Positions 9,688 to 18,234 of a stretch of DNA of 64,000 bases are shown piece by piece. The stretch spans positions 770,742 to 834,741 of the forward strand of contig NZ_QSNG01000001.1 in the NCBI RefSeq assembly GCF_003416765.1, written 5' to 3'. The translations under genes were made by a program, and so were the position numbers. The stretch comes from Paratractidigestivibacter faecalis. Lineage in GTDB: Bacteria > Actinomycetota > Coriobacteriia > Coriobacteriales > Atopobiaceae. Positions within the stretch are counted from its first letter, which is position 1. The number at the start of each line of letters is the position of its first letter. The notes below the pieces were generated by a model. The model made no database searches and had not been told where the DNA came from. It saw only the letters and a program-made list of their open reading frames with translations.

Positions 9688-11367
9688 GTGCCACGTCCGC
9701 GTTTCAGCGAGATGCTGCTTCAGCGCCGGCGCCAGCTCGGGCTCACGTGCGAGCAGGCGTCTCGCATCCTCAAGCTGCGAGAGGACGTCCTCATCGCGTT
9801 TGAGGAGGGGGACTTCGAGAGCATGCCCCAGAGCGGCTACGCCCAGGGAATGCTCTCTTCCTATGCTCGCTACCTGGGCCTCAACGCCCGCGAGGTGGTC
9901 GACCTCTTCCAGGAGGAGCTCTACGAGTACGTCAACGGCTCCGGGTCGCACGAGCTGCGCCGCCGCACGAGGGACACCATCGCCGGCAGGGGCATCTCCG
10001 GCTACGACGTGGTCAACGAGGCCGGTTCGCGGCCCAAGGCCTACGTCGAGTACCACGGCCTTCTCCCCACCGCGGGAGGGCCGGCCGGCGACATGGGCAA
10101 CTTCGCGACGGTGACGCCCGCCCGCCCGAGGCAGTCCGTGCCCCTGGCTGGGCTGGGCCCCTCGGCCGTCGCGGCCTACGGGCGCGAGGACCATGCCTAC
10201 CAGCAGCCGCGCCAACAGCGCCCCTACAACTCCGGTCAGGCCTACGAGTCAAGGCAGCAGAGAAGCACGGCCCGCAGGCGCGCCTCCGGCCAGCGCCGCC
10301 CGCAGTCCGACCCCGCCGGCCGCCTGCTGCGCGAGGGCCAGCAGGGCGTCGTCGACCGCGACCGCGACCTCGTCGCGCCTCGCGGGCGCGCGGGGCAGGC
10401 CCGGACGCAGAGGCTCTACCAGAGGGACGACGTCAGCACCCGCAGCGTGCGCCGTGGCGAGTACCGCGACGACCTCCGCTACGACGGCGTCGCCAGCCCC
10501 TACGAGCGCGCCTCCACCATCTCCGGGCGCCGCTCCTCAAGGAACATCGCCTCTGTCGAGCGGCCCAACGTGAGGCGCCGCCAGCCTTCCGAAAGGTCCG
10601 GTGCCCAGGGGGGACGACGCCGGCAGCCGGCCCGTCGCGGGGGCGTCGCCGGGTTTGTCGACGCCTTCCTCTCGGACAGGCGCCGCGCCCTGCTGCTGCT
10701 CCTTCTGGTCCTCGCCGCGGTCCTCACGCTCATCCTGGTCTTCTCCGTCAAGTCGTGCACGGGCTCTGCCCAGTCAGCCCAGACCGGGTCCAAGACGGTC
10801 AACGTGACCACTGCTCAGGGCTCCGGACAGGACTCCTCGCAGGGGTCCGGCTCTGGCTCTGACACCTCGTCGTCCGCCTCCGACTCCAAGCAGGGCCAGG
10901 CCGCTTCCGACGCCTCGGGCTCCGGCTCCAAGGCCACGGGCGACGCGGCCTCCGGCGACCAGGCCCAGGCCGACGCCGCCGCGACGCCCGAGCAGACCAT
11001 CGTCCAGGTGAGTCTCGCCTCCGGCGAGGCGTCCTGGGTCGAGGTCACGGTCGACGGCAAGAGCGTCGTCGCCGACAACCTCACCGGAGCCTGGTCCCAG
11101 ACGTACACGGTGACCGACAGCATCGCCATCCAGGTGAGCAACGTCGACGCCGTGACCGTCACCAACAACGGCAAGAAGGTGGACTTCTCGTCCAAGACCT
11201 CCGGCGTGGGCACGCTCACCATCAAGGGCACGCCCGCCCCGGCCACCGACGAGACCGGGGGCGACGCCTCGGCGGGCTCTTCTGCCGGCACCTCCGCCAC
11301 CGTCTCCGGCACGAGCTCGTCCGCATCCGCAGCTTCGACAAAGTCCTCTGGCTCCAAGAGCCAGTAA
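9688..11367 (+). CDS. rodZ: RodZ-like helix-turn-helix membrane protein
   Basis: A 559-residue protein starting at GTG 9688, three bases after ftsK. Residues about 5-75 form a Cro/XRE-type HTH (LRRQLGLTCEQASRILK-like region, SGYAQGMLSSYARYLGL), as in RodZ/YmfM. A long Arg/Gln-rich cytoplasmic linker (about 110-325) leads to one transmembrane helix near 331-353. After that comes a Ser/Gly/Ala-rich extracellular stretch and a C-terminal DUF4115-like beta domain (about 435-510). RodZ links MreB-type cytoskeleton to the wall machinery. The disordered linkers make it much longer than the ~300-residue RodZ norm; the assignment rests on domain order. Confidence 0.75.
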   Translation: MPRPRFSEMLLQRRRQLGLTCEQASRILKLREDVLIAFEEGDFESMPQSGYAQGMLSSYARYLGLNAREVVDLFQEELYEYVNGSGSHELRRRTRDTIAGRGISGYDVVNEAGSRPKAYVEYHGLLPTAGGPAGDMGNFATVTPARPRQSVPLAGLGPSAVAAYGREDHAYQQPRQQRPYNSGQAYESRQQRSTARRRASGQRRPQSDPAGRLLREGQQGVVDRDRDLVAPRGRAGQARTQRLYQRDDVSTRSVRRGEYRDDLRYDGVASPYERASTISGRRSSRNIASVERPNVRRRQPSERSGAQGGRRRQPARRGGVAGFVDAFLSDRRRALLLLLLVLAAVLTLILVFSVKSCTGSAQSAQTGSKTVNVTTAQGSGQDSSQGSGSGSDTSSSASDSKQGQAASDASGSGSKATGDAASGDQAQADAAATPEQTIVQVSLASGEASWVEVTVDGKSVVADNLTGAWSQTYTVTDSIAIQVSNVDAVTVTNNGKKVDFSSKTSGVGTLTIKGTPAPATDETGGDASAGSSAGTSATVSGTSSSASAASTKSSGSKSQ

Positions 11368-11423
11368 CCACTCCCAACCACCGCAAGAGCCAGGCGCCGA
11401 GGGGGCGCCCGAGAGGAGCACTC

Positions 11424-11921
11424 ATGGCCAAGGAATCAAGCTTCGACGTCGTCTCCACCGTTGACATGCAGGAGGTCGACAACGCCTATCAGCAGGCCGC
11501 CCGCGAGCTCACGCAGCGCTACGACCTCAAGGGCACGGGTGCCACCCTCGAGCTCTCCAAGAAGGACGGCGCCTTCAAGATCGAGGCCCCCTCGGAGTTC
11601 GTGGCGAGCCAGGTACGCGACATCCTGGGCTCTAAGCTGGTGAAGCGCGGCATCGACCTCTCCGCCATCCGCTGGGCAGACCCGCAGGCCGCCACCGGCA
11701 TGTCCGTCCGCCAGGCGGGTACCATCGTCCAGGGCATCGACCAGGACACCACCAAGCGCATCGCCAAGGACATCCGCGACCTCAAGGTCAAGGCCAAGGC
11801 GACCGTCGAGGGTGACAAGCTCCGTGTCTCCTCCGCCTCGCGCGACGTGCTGCAGTCCGTCATCGCCGCGCTCAAGGGCAACGACTACGGCCAGCCCCTC
11901 CAGTTCGTCAACTACCGCTAG
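11424..11921 (+). CDS. yajQ: YajQ family nucleotide-binding protein
   Basis: A 165-residue protein of the UPF0234/YajQ family, matching from the FDVVSTVDMQEVDNA start to the LQFVNYR end. Family members have two ferredoxin-like folds, bind nucleotides (cyclic di-GMP in Xanthomonas and Pseudomonas homologs) and have been proposed to bind RNA; the role in Gram-positives is not settled. The RBS GAGAGGAG precedes the ATG. It sits between the rodZ-like gene and rimO, nine bases before rimO, so it is co-transcribed. Confidence 0.93.
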   Translation: MAKESSFDVVSTVDMQEVDNAYQQAARELTQRYDLKGTGATLELSKKDGAFKIEAPSEFVASQVRDILGSKLVKRGIDLSAIRWADPQAATGMSVRQAGTIVQGIDQDTTKRIAKDIRDLKVKAKATVEGDKLRVSSASRDVLQSVIAALKGNDYGQPLQFVNYR

Positions 11922-11930
11922 GAGGCAGCC

Positions 11931-13283
11931 GTGGCAGAGCAGACCCCAATCGCCTCCGTCCTCTTCGTGACCCTCGGGTGCGCCAAGAACGAGGTCGACA
12001 CCGACCGCATGCGCGCCCTTCTCCTCAAGGCCGGCTTCTCCGAGGCCGCAGACCCCGAGGAGGCCGACGTCGCCATCGTCAACACCTGCTCCTTCCTGGC
12101 CTCGGCCACCGAGGAGTCCGTCGAGGCCACCCTCGAACTGGCGGAGGGCCGCGCCGAGGGCGTTCGCGAGTGCCCCATCGTCATGTGCGGCTGCGTTCCC
12201 TCGCGCTATGGCGACGAGCTGCCCGAGCAGCTCCCCGAGGTGGCTGCGTTCGTGCGCTCCGAGGACGAGGACGGCATCGTCGGCGTCGTGGCCGACGTCT
12301 TGGGCGTCCAGGCCAACCTCGCTCCCGTCGACTTCTCCGGCACCCTGCGCACCATCGACGGCGCCTCCTCCTTCGTCAAGATCTCTGAGGGCTGCGACCG
12401 CTTCTGCGCCTTCTGCGCCATCCCGTACATCCGCGGCCGCTACCACTCCCGTCCCGCCGACCAGATTTGCGCCGAGGTCGCCGACCTCATGGAGGGCGGC
12501 GTCCGCGAGGTCGTCCTCATCGGCCAGGACACCGGCATCTGGGGCTCAGACTTCGAGGGCGACCAGACGCTCGCCAAGCTGCTTCGACAGGTGGCGGAGG
12601 TCGTGCGCCCCTACGACGGTTGGGTGCGCGTGCTCTACCTGCAGCCCGAGGGCATGACCGACGAGCTCATCGCCACCATCCGCGACGTTGACGAGGTGCT
12701 GCCCTACATCGACATCCCCATCCAGCACTGCTCCGAGCGCGTGCTGGCCTCCATGGGGCGCTCCGGCTCCACCGAGCAGCTCCGCGAGCTCTTCGCGCGC
12801 CTGCGCCGCGAGATTCCCGGCATGGTCCTGCGCACCACGGGCATGTGCGGCTTCCCCGGCGAGACGGACGAGGAGGCCGACGAGCTCTACGACTTCATCC
12901 AGGAGGAGGAGTTCGACTACACCTCCGTCTTCGCCTACTCCCAGGAGGACGGCACCAAGGCCGCCCGCATGGAGGACCAGGTGGACGAGGACGTCAAGCT
13001 GGAGCGCACGCAGCGCCTCATGGACCTCGTCGAGCAGCTGGGCTTCTCGGCCACGGCCAAGCACGTGGGCGAGCGCGTGAGGGTCATCATCGACGGCGCC
13101 GAGGAGGGCGAGGACGGCCCCGAGCTCATCGGCCACGCCTGGTTCCAGGCTCCCGACTGCGACGGCGCCGTGCACATCGCCGCGGGCGAGGTCTCCGTGG
13201 GTGACATCGTGACCGTGGACCTCGTGGACTCCTTCTGCTACGAGCTCGTCGGAGAGATCGTCGAGGAAGGGGAGGCCGAGTAG
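11931..13283 (+). CDS. rimO: Ribosomal protein uS12 methylthiotransferase RimO
   Basis: A 450-residue radical SAM methylthiotransferase that modifies Asp88/89 of S12. The N-terminal UPF0004 domain (TLGCAKNEVDTDRM) carries the cysteines for the auxiliary cluster. The radical SAM CxxxCxxC is C155-x3-C159-x2-C162 (CDRFCAFC), and a C-terminal TRAM domain ends the protein. The RimO rather than MiaB assignment rests on the ISEGCDRFCAFCAIP context and the LGCAKN start. The GTG start at 11931 follows GGAGGCAGCC. miaB, the tRNA paralog, is in the same window at 19714. Confidence 0.93.
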   Translation: MAEQTPIASVLFVTLGCAKNEVDTDRMRALLLKAGFSEAADPEEADVAIVNTCSFLASATEESVEATLELAEGRAEGVRECPIVMCGCVPSRYGDELPEQLPEVAAFVRSEDEDGIVGVVADVLGVQANLAPVDFSGTLRTIDGASSFVKISEGCDRFCAFCAIPYIRGRYHSRPADQICAEVADLMEGGVREVVLIGQDTGIWGSDFEGDQTLAKLLRQVAEVVRPYDGWVRVLYLQPEGMTDELIATIRDVDEVLPYIDIPIQHCSERVLASMGRSGSTEQLRELFARLRREIPGMVLRTTGMCGFPGETDEEADELYDFIQEEEFDYTSVFAYSQEDGTKAARMEDQVDEDVKLERTQRLMDLVEQLGFSATAKHVGERVRVIIDGAEEGEDGPELIGHAWFQAPDCDGAVHIAAGEVSVGDIVTVDLVDSFCYELVGEIVEEGEAE

Positions 13284-13285
13284 CC

Positions 13286-13885
13286 TTGTCTGCGAAGAAG
13301 AGCATCTGGACCCCCGCCAACGTCGTCACCTGCGCCAGGGTGGTGCTCGTGCCCCTGTGGCTCGTGATTGCCGAGCTGGTGGGCGTCCCCTCGGGCGAGA
13401 CCCTGAGCTGGTCCGCCATGGGCGTCTTCGCCTTCTTCCTGCTCATCTCGCTCACCGACAAGGTGGACGGCTACCTCGCGCGTTCTCGCAACGAGGTCAC
13501 GACCTTCGGCAAGTTCCTCGACCCCATCGCCGACAAGCTCGCCGTGGTGGTTTCGCTCTGCTTCCTGCTCGAGCACGGCGTGGTGGGAAGCTGGGTGCTT
13601 CTCGTCGTGGTCGCGCGCGAGTTTCTGGTCTCCGGCCTGCGCATGGTCGTGGCCTCCAGGGGCGTGGTCATCGCGGCCAGCAACCTCGGCAAGTGGAAGA
13701 CGGCCACCACCATGACCTCCATCTGTGGCCTTCTCTTCGTCTGTGCCCTTCCGGCGGAGAGCTGCGCTGCCCTGCCGCTGGCTTTGGCCTTCCAGCTGCT
13801 CCTCGTCGTCGCCATGGCGCTCACGGCCTGGTCCGGCATCGACTACTTCGCCAAGTCCTGGAAGTACCTCGTGGAGGAGGACTAG
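13286..13885 (+). CDS. pgsA: CDP-diacylglycerol--glycerol-3-phosphate 3-phosphatidyltransferase
   Basis: A 199-residue integral membrane enzyme making phosphatidylglycerol phosphate. The CDP-alcohol phosphotransferase motif is complete: D58-x2-D61-G62-x2-A65-R66-x8-G75-x3-D79-x3-D83. About five or six hydrophobic segments span the rest. The start is TTG at 13286, two bases after the rimO stop. The order rodZ-rimO-pgsA-cinA-recA is conserved in many Gram-positives, which supports PgsA over other CDP-alcohol transferases. A second family member is at 36003. Confidence 0.92.
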   Translation: MSAKKSIWTPANVVTCARVVLVPLWLVIAELVGVPSGETLSWSAMGVFAFFLLISLTDKVDGYLARSRNEVTTFGKFLDPIADKLAVVVSLCFLLEHGVVGSWVLLVVVAREFLVSGLRMVVASRGVVIAASNLGKWKTATTMTSICGLLFVCALPAESCAALPLALAFQLLLVVAMALTAWSGIDYFAKSWKYLVEED

Positions 13886-13887
13886 CC

Positions 13888-14406
13888 GTGGGCGTTGAGA
13901 TCCTTCCAGAGAGCGAGTGCCTCTACGAGCTCGCCAGTCAGGTAGTAGAGAAGGGCTCCGAGCTCGGGCTCACCGTGGGGACCGCCGAGTCCTGCACCGG
14001 AGGTCTCGTGGCGGGCTGCCTCACGGCCGTCCCCGGGTCCTCCTCGGTCGTGCGTGGCGGCGTGGTGAGCTACGCCGTCCCGGTCAAGCACGAGGTCCTG
14101 GGCGTCAGCCAGCAGGTCCTCGACGAGCCCGGCGTCGGCGCCGTCTCCTCCGAGTGCGCCTGCCAGATGGCCGAGGGCGCCCGTCGCGTCCTCGGGTGTG
14201 ACGTGGCCGTCTCGCTCACCGGCATCGCCGGCCCTGGGGGAGAGGAGCCCGGCAAGCCCGTGGGCACCGTCTGGATGGGGCTCTCCACGGCTGCCGGCGT
14301 CAGAAGCGTGCTTCATCGCTTTGGCGGAGACCGTGCGCAGGTCCGCTCCGCCGCCGTGGCCAGGGCTCTTGAGCTTCTTTGTGAAGGCCTTGTGGAAAGT
14401 TCCTAG
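13888..14406 (+). CDS. pncC: Nicotinamide-nucleotide amidase (CinA C-terminal domain)
   Basis: A 172-residue stand-alone CinA C-terminal domain protein. The catalytic motifs TAESCTGGL (residues 34-42 region) and SLTGIAGPGG are present. It hydrolyses nicotinamide mononucleotide to nicotinate mononucleotide in NAD salvage. The N-terminal COG1058 domain of full CinA is missing, so this is the short PncC form. The GTG start at 13888 lies two bases after pgsA. It precedes recA, the classical cinA-recA pair, but here a separate SOS promoter intervenes. Confidence 0.87.
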   Translation: MGVEILPESECLYELASQVVEKGSELGLTVGTAESCTGGLVAGCLTAVPGSSSVVRGGVVSYAVPVKHEVLGVSQQVLDEPGVGAVSSECACQMAEGARRVLGCDVAVSLTGIAGPGGEEPGKPVGTVWMGLSTAAGVRSVLHRFGGDRAQVRSAAVARALELLCEGLVESS

Positions 14407-14566
14407 ACCTGCCAATTGCCCGCAGGCCGGGTCGTTTCTGTTTGACGTTGCGTTGCGGCTGCTTGGTGGCCGTCGCTGAAAGCGCGCGGTACGCTGGCCG
14501 AAAGTTTGCGGTATGCCAGGTGTCCGCCAGCCGCAAGTCCTCAAGCCTAAGGTGTGCCCAGGGATG

Positions 14567-14595
14567 TTGACTTAGAACGGGTGTTCGTCTAACAT
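14567..14595 (+). promoter_or_regulatory. recA promoter with LexA box in the spacer
   Basis: TTGACT (14567-14572), a 17-base spacer and TAACAT (14590-14595) form a near-consensus sigma-70-type promoter 29 bases before recA. Inside the spacer, GAAC-GGGT-GTTC (14575-14586) is a perfect GAACN4GTTC LexA operator. Bound LexA would block polymerase. lexA itself is encoded at 24091-24735. Confidence 0.9.
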
Positions 14596-14624
14596 CAAGG
14601 CAACAAGACAGCAAGGGAGCGCAC

Positions 14625-15722
14625 ATGGCCAAGACCAAGGGAACGTCCAAGGAGATCCTGCCCGCCACCACGGGCGAGGAGCGCGAGAAGGTCCTCAAGG
14701 CAACCGAGGACGAGATCATCAAGAAGTTCGGCAAGGGCTCCATCATGAGGTTCGGAGACGACGGACCCAGCATGGAGGTCGAGGCCATCCCCACGGGCTC
14801 GCTCGCCCTTGATGCCGCGCTGGGCATCGGAGGCGTTCCCCGTGGCCGCATCGTCGAGATCTACGGCCCCGAGTCCTCCGGCAAGACCACGCTCTCTCTC
14901 GAGATCTTGGCTGAGGCCCAGGCCATGGGCGGCGTCGTTGCGTTCATCGACGCTGAGCACGCCCTCGACCCCGGCTATGCCGCGCGCATCGGCGTCGACA
15001 TCGACGACGTCCTCATCTCCCAGCCCGACACCGGCGAGCAGGCGCTCGAGATCTGTGACATGCTCGTGCGCTCCGGCGCCATCGACGTCGTGGTCGTGGA
15101 CTCCGTCGCGGCCCTCGTGCCCCGCGCCGAGATCGAGGGAGAGATCGGAGACACCACCGTTGGCCTGCAGGCCCGCCTCATGAGCCAGGCCCTGAGAAAA
15201 CTCGCCGGCTCCCTCTCCAAGTCAAACACCACCTGCATCTTCATCAACCAGCTGCGCGAGAAGATCGGCGTCATGTTCGGCAACCCCGAGACCACGCCTG
15301 GCGGTCGCGCCCTCAAGTTCTTCGCGTCCGTCCGCATGGACATCCGTCGCATCGACAGCATCAAGGTCAACGGCGAGAACATCGGCAACCGCGTCCGCGT
15401 CAAGGTCGTCAAGAACAAGGTCGCCCCTCCCTTCAAGCAGGCCGAGTTCGACATCATGTATGGAAAGGGCATCTCCAAGGAGGGCTCGCTTCTGGACATG
15501 GCCGTCGAGTACGACATCGTCAACAAGTCGGGCTCCTGGTTCACCTATGACACAGAGCGCCTCGGGCAGGGCCGAGAGGCGGCCAAGGAGTTCCTTGCCA
15601 CCAACCCTGACCTCATGGCGGAGATTGACCACAAGGTGCGCGTGGCCTGTGGCCTCGAGCTGGGCGACGAGCCTGCCGGCATGCCCGTTGAGGACGCTGA
15701 CGCTGGCAGCCTGACCGAGTAG
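14625..15722 (+). CDS. recA: Recombinase RecA
   Basis: A 365-residue RecA. The Walker A motif GPESSGKT is at 81-88; the LexA/RecA core contains [14 protein letters not shown], the L2-type [19 protein letters not shown] region and the C-terminal acidic tail. It forms filaments on ssDNA, performs strand exchange and triggers LexA self-cleavage. The ATG follows AGCAAGGGAG. A LexA-controlled promoter lies directly upstream and recX is eight bases downstream, so RecA and its modulator are co-expressed. Confidence 0.98.
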   Translation: MAKTKGTSKEILPATTGEEREKVLKATEDEIIKKFGKGSIMRFGDDGPSMEVEAIPTGSLALDAALGIGGVPRGRIVEIYGPESSGKTTLSLEILAEAQAMGGVVAFIDAEHALDPGYAARIGVDIDDVLISQPDTGEQALEICDMLVRSGAIDVVVVDSVAALVPRAEIEGEIGDTTVGLQARLMSQALRKLAGSLSKSNTTCIFINQLREKIGVMFGNPETTPGGRALKFFASVRMDIRRIDSIKVNGENIGNRVRVKVVKNKVAPPFKQAEFDIMYGKGISKEGSLLDMAVEYDIVNKSGSWFTYDTERLGQGREAAKEFLATNPDLMAEIDHKVRVACGLELGDEPAGMPVEDADAGSLTE

Positions 15723-15730
15723 GCAAGAAG

Positions 15731-16405
15731 GTGTGCAACCTCAGCTTCAGCTGGGACGTCGAGCTTCCCGAGCGGGGTTCGGCCTCGCTCGGGGGGCGTC
15801 GCCCCCTTGCGATCCTCGTCATCTGCTCTGAGTCCCACGGGCAGGAGCGCATTCCAATTCCCAAGGCGGTAGGCAGGAGGCTCGTTTCGCTTCTGGAGTC
15901 CGACGGCGAGCAGCCGTCTGGGCGCTCGGAGCTCCTCTATCGCGTGCGGGCCATCTCGCTCGAGCAGGCCCGGTCCAAGGCGGAGGACCTTCTCAACAGG
16001 AGGGACTACTCATCGAGCGAGCTTGCGGCCAAGCTCGGGGAGACCGGGTTCCACCCCTCCGTGGCCGACGAGGTCGTTGCGAGGTTCGTCGAGGTGGGCC
16101 TTCTTGATGACGGGCGGTTTGCGGAGCTGTTCGCCCGCTCCAAGGCCGCGGCCGGATGGGGGCGCATCAAGATCGAGCGCGAGCTGGCCCGTCGTGGCGT
16201 CGACGCCACACAGCTTGAGGGGTGGCCTTCCGGCTATCTTGAGGAGGACGAGTCCGAGACAGCGTTTGCCCTTGCCTCCCGCAGGCGTCTTTCAGGCAAG
16301 AACGACTTCCAGAAGCTCGTCCGCTTCCTCTGCGGGCGCGGTTTTCCCATGGGTGTAGCCATGGATGCCGCAAAGAGGGTCCTTGCGGAGGCCGAGCAGG
16401 GCTGA
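15731..16405 (+). CDS. recX: Regulatory protein RecX
   Basis: A 224-residue protein with three RecX helical repeats: ARSKAEDLLNRRDYSSSELAAKL, then VGLLDDGRFAELFARS and RGVDATQLEG regions. RecX limits RecA filament extension. The GTG at 15731 has AAGAAGG upstream. The N-terminal ~70 residues are longer and less conserved than in enterobacterial RecX; a later start is possible, but none has a better RBS. No terminator is visible between recA and recX. Confidence 0.88.
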   Translation: MCNLSFSWDVELPERGSASLGGRRPLAILVICSESHGQERIPIPKAVGRRLVSLLESDGEQPSGRSELLYRVRAISLEQARSKAEDLLNRRDYSSSELAAKLGETGFHPSVADEVVARFVEVGLLDDGRFAELFARSKAAAGWGRIKIERELARRGVDATQLEGWPSGYLEEDESETAFALASRRRLSGKNDFQKLVRFLCGRGFPMGVAMDAAKRVLAEAEQG

Positions 16406-16442
16406 GGCGGGGCCACCACCGTCCACCGACCGAACATATGAT

Positions 16443-16470
16443 TTGACAGTTTGCCCTTGTGGAATATAGG
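16443..16470 (+). promoter_or_regulatory. rny promoter
   Basis: Consensus TTGACA (16443-16448) and TATAGG (16465-16470), with a 16-base spacer, form a good promoter about 200 bases upstream of the rny start, giving a transcript with an unusually long leader. Confidence 0.7.
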
Positions 16471-16587
16471 ATGAAGGTTGCCATCGAGGCTCAATCTCTT
16501 CCGCTGGGCTACCAGCAGATGCTTATATCGTCCTACTCGTTAGCTGTAGTACATAGTTTTATGCAACGGACCGAGCGGCGGACTGTC

Positions 16588-16657
16588 CTCAGATGGCGGG
16601 TTCCGTGGCCTTGTGGCCATGGTCTCCTGAACTACGCAGAAGCTTGCCATCTTTGAG
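16588..16657 (+). ncRNA. Structured leader of rny mRNA (candidate cis-regulatory RNA)
   Basis: In the rny leader, CTCAGATGGC (16588-16597) can pair with GCCATCTTTGAG (16646-16657) with a small bulge, enclosing a second hairpin TGGCC-TTGT-GGCCA (16606-16619). The outer right arm overlaps the start of the ribosome-binding site GAGGAG (16655-16660), so folding could hide it. No known riboswitch consensus was recognised. The rest of the 261-base gap holds only the promoter. Confidence 0.35.
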
Positions 16658-16666
16658 GAGTACAAC

Positions 16667-18223
16667 ATGGAAGTCGCAATCATTGTCGGCGTCGTGTGCC
16701 TGGCATTGGGCATCGGCGTCACCTATGCCCTGCTAGCAGGAAAGAGCACGTCCAAGCTTAAGCTCGCCGACCAGCAGATCGAGAACGCGCGCGGCGAGGC
16801 CGAGCGCATCACCTCCGAGGCCAACCGCCAGGCCGAGAACGCCAAGAAGGAGGCGGTCCTGGAGGCCAAGGAGCAGATCCTGCAGCTCAAGCAGAACTCC
16901 GAGGCCGAGGAGAAGAAGCGCAAGGGCGAGCTCCAGACCCTCGAGAACCGCATCATGCAGCGCGAGGAGTCCCTGGACCACCGCAATGACGCCCTTGACC
17001 GCAGGGAGCACCAGCTCTCCAGCCTTCAGGGCCAGTTGGACCGTCGCAAGTCCGACCTTGACGAGCTCGTGGCCAAGCAGACCTCCGAACTCGAGCGCAT
17101 CGCCGGCCTCACCAAGGACGACGCCCACGACGAGCTCATCTCCCGCGTCCGCGCCGAGAGCGTGAGGGACGAGGCTCAGATCCTGCGCGAGTCCGAGCAG
17201 AACGTGCGCGCCCAGGCCGACAAGACGGCCCGCGAGATCATCTCCACCGCCATCCAGCGCTGCGCCGCCGACCAGGCCGGAGAGATCACCGTCACCTCCG
17301 TCCACATTCCCTCCGACGACCTCAAGGGCCGCATCATCGGCCGCGAGGGGCGCAACATCCGCACCTTTGAGCAGGTGTCCGGCGTCTCCCTCGTGATCGA
17401 TGACACGCCCGAGACCGTCATCCTCTCCAGCTTTGACCCGGTTCGCCGCGAGACGGCCCGTGTCGCCCTCGAGAACCTCATCGCCGACGGTCGCATCCAC
17501 CCGGCTCGCATCGAGGAGCTGTACAAGAAGGCCGAGGACCTCGTGAACGAGCGCGTCCGCGAGGCCGGCGAGCAGGCCGCCTTCGACGCCGGCATCCACG
17601 ACCTGCACCCCGAGCTCGTCCGCACCCTGGGCGCCCTGCGCTATCGCACCTCCTTCGGCCAGAACGTCCTGCAGCACTCCATCCAGGTCTCTGCACTCTG
17701 CGGCATCATGGCCTCTGAGCTTGGCCTGGACGAGGCTCCCGCCAAGCGCGCCGGCCTTCTCCACGACCTGGGCAAGGCAATCGACCACGAGGTCGAGGGC
17801 CCGCATGCCGTGATCGGCGCCGATCTGGCCCGCCGCTACGGCGAGCGCCCCGAGATCGTGCACGCCATCGAGGCTCACCACGCCGACGTCGACCCCGACA
17901 CCGTGCTCGACGTCCTGGTCCAGGCCGCCGACGCCATCTCCGCCGCCCGTCCGGGCGCCCGCCGCGAGTCTGCCGAGAACTACATCAAGCGCCTCGAGAA
18001 GCTCGAGGAGATCTCCAACGCCCACGAGGGCGTCGAGCGCACCTATGCCATGCAGGCCGGTCGCGAGCTGCACGTCATGGTCGAGCCCGAGAAGATCTCC
18101 GACGCCGAGGCCACCGTTCTCGCCCACGACATTGCCAAGCAGATCGAGGACGAGATGGAGTATCCCGGCCAGGTCCGCGTCGTGGTCATCCGCGAGTCTC
18201 GCGCCCTCGGAATCGCAAAGTAG
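16667..18223 (+). CDS. rny: Ribonuclease Y
   Basis: A 518-residue membrane-anchored endoribonuclease. It has an N-terminal transmembrane helix (about 3-23), a long coiled coil (about 30-190), a KH domain with GREGRNIRTFE, and an HD domain with H366-D367 (LLHDLGKAID). It starts mRNA decay in many Gram-positives. The ATG follows TTTGAGGAG. It heads an operon with a GHKL ATPase gene, spoVS, miaB, miaA and hflX; in Bacillus the corresponding neighbours are ymdB and spoVS. Confidence 0.96.
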   Translation: MEVAIIVGVVCLALGIGVTYALLAGKSTSKLKLADQQIENARGEAERITSEANRQAENAKKEAVLEAKEQILQLKQNSEAEEKKRKGELQTLENRIMQREESLDHRNDALDRREHQLSSLQGQLDRRKSDLDELVAKQTSELERIAGLTKDDAHDELISRVRAESVRDEAQILRESEQNVRAQADKTAREIISTAIQRCAADQAGEITVTSVHIPSDDLKGRIIGREGRNIRTFEQVSGVSLVIDDTPETVILSSFDPVRRETARVALENLIADGRIHPARIEELYKKAEDLVNERVREAGEQAAFDAGIHDLHPELVRTLGALRYRTSFGQNVLQHSIQVSALCGIMASELGLDEAPAKRAGLLHDLGKAIDHEVEGPHAVIGADLARRYGERPEIVHAIEAHHADVDPDTVLDVLVQAADAISAARPGARRESAENYIKRLEKLEEISNAHEGVERTYAMQAGRELHVMVEPEKISDAEATVLAHDIAKQIEDEMEYPGQVRVVVIRESRALGIAK

Positions 18224-18234
18224 GAACCGTCTCC

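Noticed and set aside
13357-13887. Possible N-terminal extension of pncC to a full-length CinA
   Set aside because: The upstream frame is the shadow of pgsA and lacks COG1058 motifs; GTG 13888 gives the known short amidase.
16459-16656. 65-codon open frame in the rny leader
   Set aside because: Starts within the promoter -10 region and has no RBS or conserved features; more likely leader RNA.
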